From DATHTC01 sp963746805 (lineage in GTDB: Bacteria > Actinomycetota > Thermoleophilia > Gaiellales > Gaiellaceae), in assembly GCA_963746805.1 (NCBI GenBank), contig CAVVCQ010000008.1:124001-188000 (forward strand): a DNA stretch of 64,000 bases, in the 5' to 3' direction. The notes under the pieces are model-generated. The model searched no databases. It was not told where the DNA came from and was given only the letters and a program-made list of their open reading frames with translations. Both the position numbers and the translations under genes were made by a program. Of the stretch, positions 61,029 through 64,000 are shown piece by piece. The stretch's first letter is position 1, and each line of letters opens with the position of its first letter.

Positions 61029-61496
61029 GTGCTCGCTCCCGGCGAACCCTGCCCCGACCTGACCGTCTGGCGCGCGCCGCGGGAGGCGGTCTCGCTCCGC
61101 GACCTCGGCGGCGGCGGGGCGACGCTGCTCCTCTTCTACCTCTTCGACTGGACGGGCACCTGAACGGACGAGCTGACGCTCCTGCGTGACAGGAGAGCGG
61201 ATTTCGAGCTCGCCGGGACGACCGCGTACGGGATCTCGCGCGACTCGCCGTACTGCCACATCGCGTGGGCGCAGGCGCTCGACATCGACGTGCCGCTGCT
61301 CTCCGACTGGAACGGCGACGTCGTGCGCGCGTTCGGCGTCGGCCACGAGTACCGCGGCATGCGCGACGTCGCCGAGCGGACGGCGTTCCTGATCGACGCG
61401 GGCGGCACGATCCGCGGCGCGTGGCGCTACGCGTCGGAGGAGGTCCCGGACTTCGACGAGCTCGTCGCGGCCGCGAGCGCGCTCACGACCGCGTAG
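61029..61496 (+). CDS. Selenocysteine-containing peroxiredoxin (in-frame TGA at the peroxidatic position)
   Basis: An AhpC/TSA-type peroxiredoxin of 155 residues if TGA 61161-61163 is read as selenocysteine (residue 45). The frame from GTG 61029 gives VLAPGEPCPDLTVW and TLLLFYLFDWTGT, then the TGA, then TDELTLLRDRRADF, TTAYGISRDSPYCHIAWAQA, IDVPLLSDWNGDVVRAFGV and ERTAFLIDAGGTIRGAWRY. The TGA occupies the position of the catalytic Cys in the family motif TxxC. A hairpin follows 16 nt after the TGA, built partly by the rare codons CGT, AGG and AGA. TAGGCT lies six bases before GTG. The alternative is a Cys-to-stop error (TGC to TGA). Confidence 0.8.
61179..61195 (+). promoter_or_regulatory. 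Candidate bacterial SECIS hairpin
   Basis: CTCCTG and CAGGAG form a 6-bp stem with loop CGTGA. The loop begins 21 nt after the TGA and has G at its second position, within the published spacing and loop rules for bacterial SECIS elements. It would recruit SelB with selenocysteyl-tRNA. No selA, selB, selC or selD gene is in this window. Confidence 0.65.
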
Positions 61497-61583
61497 CTGC
61501 GGATCGTCACGCGGCTCGCGGAAGCGCAGCGACGCCGCCGTGGACACCGCGGCTGACAGTCTCCGCGCAAAGGGAGGCGCTTG

Positions 61584-64000
61584 CTACTGACCGCTCGTCG
61601 GCGCGTGTCCCGACGCTCTCAGCCGGTCCGCATGCGGATTCGCTCCCAACTGCTCGTACACGGCGAGCGCCTCGGCCCGGAGCCGTGACGCGTTGTCTCT
61701 CGACGTCACGGCAGCGAGCCGCTCTTTCGTCAGCGCCGCCTCGAAGACGACTCCCATCCGCTCGAACTCCGCCGCTGCGCTTCGGAGCAGCTCTTCAGCC
61801 TCCGCGTTGTCTCCCGCAGCCGCCAGCGCGACGGCTTCCGCACGGGCGATGGCGGGCTCGACAAGCGCCAGCGCGTCGGCGAAGGCTCGTGCTCGCCGGA
61901 CGAAGCCTGCGAGCCCTTCCCAGTCCTCGAGCGCGACGAGCGCCTCGAGCATGGCGAGGATCTCGAAGGCGTTCTCCTCCGCGTAGACCGACCGGCCGAT
62001 GATCTGCTCGGCGAGCTCGCGTCCCGCGAGCGGGTCGCCCCGGGCAACGTGGTAGCGCGCGAGCCACGCGTCGGCGAGGCCGAGCTTGTCGGGATCGGGC
62101 TCGAAGGTGGCGGCGAGCTCGGCCGCACGGTCGAGCCGACCCTGGTGCGCGAGGACCAAGGCGGCGAGAGGAGTGCCGCTCCGAACGTACGCGCAGCCGA
62201 TGCCCGGTTCCTTCGCGAGCTCCTCCAGGTGGACTGAGGCGACAGCCTCGACGTCCGACCAGCGGCCGAGGTGGTAGTTCGCGTTCATCACCGTGTACGT
62301 GCCGTGCATGCGCTCGTGCGGTGTCAACGCCCCAGCGACATCGAGCGAGCGCGCAGCGTGAGGCAGGTTCTCGGCGAACTCGCCGGCGATCTCCATGAGG
62401 AAGAGGGCGTTCCAGAAAAGCGCGAACGCCTGCTCCGTGGGCTGAAGATCCTCGGCGAGGGCGAGATCTCGGCGGGCCGTGGCGACTGTGACGTCCCACC
62501 GGCCTCCGAAAGACTGCAGCAGCCCGTACGTTCGGTAGGCCTGACTCAGGAGCTCGGGGACGCCAAGGCCTTCCGCGATCTCGACCGCCTTCTCGGCGAC
62601 GGCGATCCGCTCCGCGAGCGGCAGCGGATCCTCGAGGCCCAACCACACCCAGCGGAGCCCGGCGTTGCCCTTGAGCACCGTCAGCCAGTTCCGCGCCTCC
62701 TCGTCGGTGGCGACCGCCAGCCCCTCGTCGAGGAAACGCTCCATCTGGGCCGGCGCCGGCTTCGAGCGAAAGCCGCCCCACTTGACGGCCGCCATTCGAC
62801 TGGCCGCGAGGTAGATCCGCGTGCGTAGCGACTCGGTGCCGGGTCGGTCGCGGAGAAGGTCGAGCGCGGGCTGGTAGGCCGCCCAAGCCTCGTCGCCGTG
62901 ATACGCAGCCTCGTGGTCGTCGCCGATCGCCGCGAGCGCCCGCGCGCGCTGGACGTCGTCGGCAGCGAGCGCGAGCGCCTCGTCGTGGAGCTCGAGCGCC
63001 TTGTCGATCGCGAACCGGCGCCGAACGCTTTCCCCGGCCTCGAGGAGCGCTTCGAACGCGCGCTTCCGGACTCCCGCTTGCTCGGCCGCGCTGTCGGCCC
63101 ACGCGAGGTCGGCGTCGTCGCCGAGGGCGGCGCAGCGGTAATGATGCGCGATCAGCTCGACGAGCTCGTCGCGGGCGGCCGAGCTGCTCGATCCACGCCG
63201 CCTGCTCGGCGTGGGCACGCGCGCGGCGCGTCTTCGGTATGGCGGCGTAGGCGACGTCGCGAACGAGAGCGTGCTTGAACTGGTACTCCGCGTGGCCACG
63301 GAGCGACGAGCTCGGCCGTTCCACGACGAGCGCCCGTTCCTCGAGGCGGGGTAGCACCGCCTCGACGTCGACGCCCGCGAGAGCGCGCGCGAGCGGTTCC
63401 AGCCAGAAAACGCGTCCGATCACTGCCGCCTCCTGGAGCACCCGCTTCTCGTCCGGCGACAGAGCGTCGATCCGCGCAGCGAGCACGCCATGCACGGTGT
63501 CCGGAATGGTGATCTGCGCGGCCGCCGCGGTAGCGCGCCAGCCGTCGCCGGCGACCACGATCGCACCCGTGTCCACGAGCCGCAGGACGATCTCCTCGAG
63601 GAAGAACGGATTTCCCTCGGCCGTCTCGACGATGGTGCGTCGGAGAACGTCGGGTACGTCCGCCGCGGGAAGCAGCCCGCTCACGAGCGCGGCTGCCTCT
63701 GCCTGCGTCAGGGACTGGAGCGTGATCGACGTCATGCCTTCGCGCCCGGTGCCGAAGCCGGGGTGAGCGTCCACGAACTCGGGTCGGGCCGTGGCGATGA
63801 CCAGCAGCGGCCCTGCCGCGCGGGCCACGAGGCGGTCCAGCATCTCGACCAGCGGCTCACCCGCCCAATGAAGATCCTCGACGACGAGGATCGTCGGTCG
63901 TCGCGAGGCAAGCGCCGTGGCGAAGCGCGGCCACGCTCGCCCGAGCTCGTCGGCGACGGCGCGCGGCTCGAGGCGGTCGAGCGGATTGTCCGGAGGTGCG
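61584..64000 (-). pseudogene. AAA-ATPase/TPR regulator-like protein, 5' partial and frameshifted
   Basis: Continues beyond the right edge. The N-terminal visible part is an AAA_16-type ATPase: Walker B ILVVEDLHWAGEPLVEMLDR, LLVIATARPEF, EGNPFFLEEIVLRLVDTGAI and LSPDEKRVLQEAAVIGRVFW. After HAEQAAWIEQLGR one extra base near 63177 changes frame; the rest (DELVELIAHHYRCAALGDDA onwards) is a long array of TPR-like helices ending LGANPHADRLRASGHAPTSG. No LuxR domain follows. Such ATPase/TPR modules usually follow an adenylate cyclase or other sensor domain, which would lie outside the window. The 87 nt before 61584 hold nothing recognisable. Confidence 0.8.

Noticed and set aside
61290..61496. Separate short gene starting after the TGA in the peroxiredoxin
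   Set aside because: It would lack the thioredoxin-fold core; the upstream residues continue the same family without gap.

Overview
The window is a very GC-rich bacterial chromosome segment with almost all third codon positions G or C. Gene content and order point to an actinomycetote, most likely class Thermoleophilia (Gaiellales or Solirubrobacterales type). This is an inference from the conserved tig-clpP-clpX, valS-folC-ndk-maf-mreBCD-mrdA-rodA-rne-rplU-rpmA-obg-nadD-rsfS string, the IleRS variant, frequent GTG starts and tRNA genes without encoded CCA. At least eight single-base frame breaks occur, several inside essential genes (obg, ileS, rne), so the sequence probably carries indel errors of a draft or metagenomic assembly; broken genes are reported at full span.

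Layout. 1-3280: end of a principal-type sigma factor, a class A penicillin-binding protein with a C-terminal NfeD-like domain, and a DUF protein. 3400-26600, almost all on the minus strand and transcribed right to left: trigger factor, ClpP, ClpX, then ValRS, FolC, a previously unlisted 37-residue membrane peptide, a zinc-ribbon membrane protein, Ndk, a methyltransferase, Maf, the elongasome (MreB, MreC, MreD, PBP2, RodA), a DUF697 protein, RNase E/G, L21, L27, Obg, NadD, RsfS and tRNA-Ala. 26700-31000: small hypothetical genes, four tRNAs, a thioesterase and a small accessory locus (winged-helix regulator divergent from a small gene) lying between two tRNA genes. 31000-43000: DUF899, AI-2E-type permease, PhoD phosphatase, a PAS/GAF histidine kinase, CtaG, a flavin monooxygenase, an EamA exporter, a CAP protein, tRNA-Gly and tRNA-Pro. 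42500-52000: response regulator with a giant multi-GAF sensor protein whose phosphoacceptor histidine is glutamine, IspH, a lipoprotein, IleRS and thioredoxin. 52200-58000: DUF2231, lipid-kinase-like and cyclic-nucleotide-binding proteins, a serine hydrolase, RidA, a GCS2-type ligase and a secreted beta-propeller.

58113-61496 is the most interesting block. An ECF sigma factor, a membrane-anchored beta-propeller protein in the anti-sigma position, an M14 peptidase and an LAS-type murein endopeptidase have overlapping reading frames, which suggests a surface-sensing circuit acting on peptidoglycan. Directly behind lies a peroxiredoxin whose peroxidatic cysteine codon is an in-frame TGA followed by a hairpin at the spacing expected of a bacterial SECIS element; it is called here as a selenoprotein. 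61584-64000: a partial, frame-broken AAA/TPR regulator-like protein.

Two recurrent signals stand out. Many genes without a Shine-Dalgarno have a -10-like TANNNT box 6-7 nt before the start codon, the signature of leaderless transcripts. A ~160-bp inverted-repeat element occurs twice (42420-42579 and 56699-56862), each time filling the gap between two convergent stop codons.
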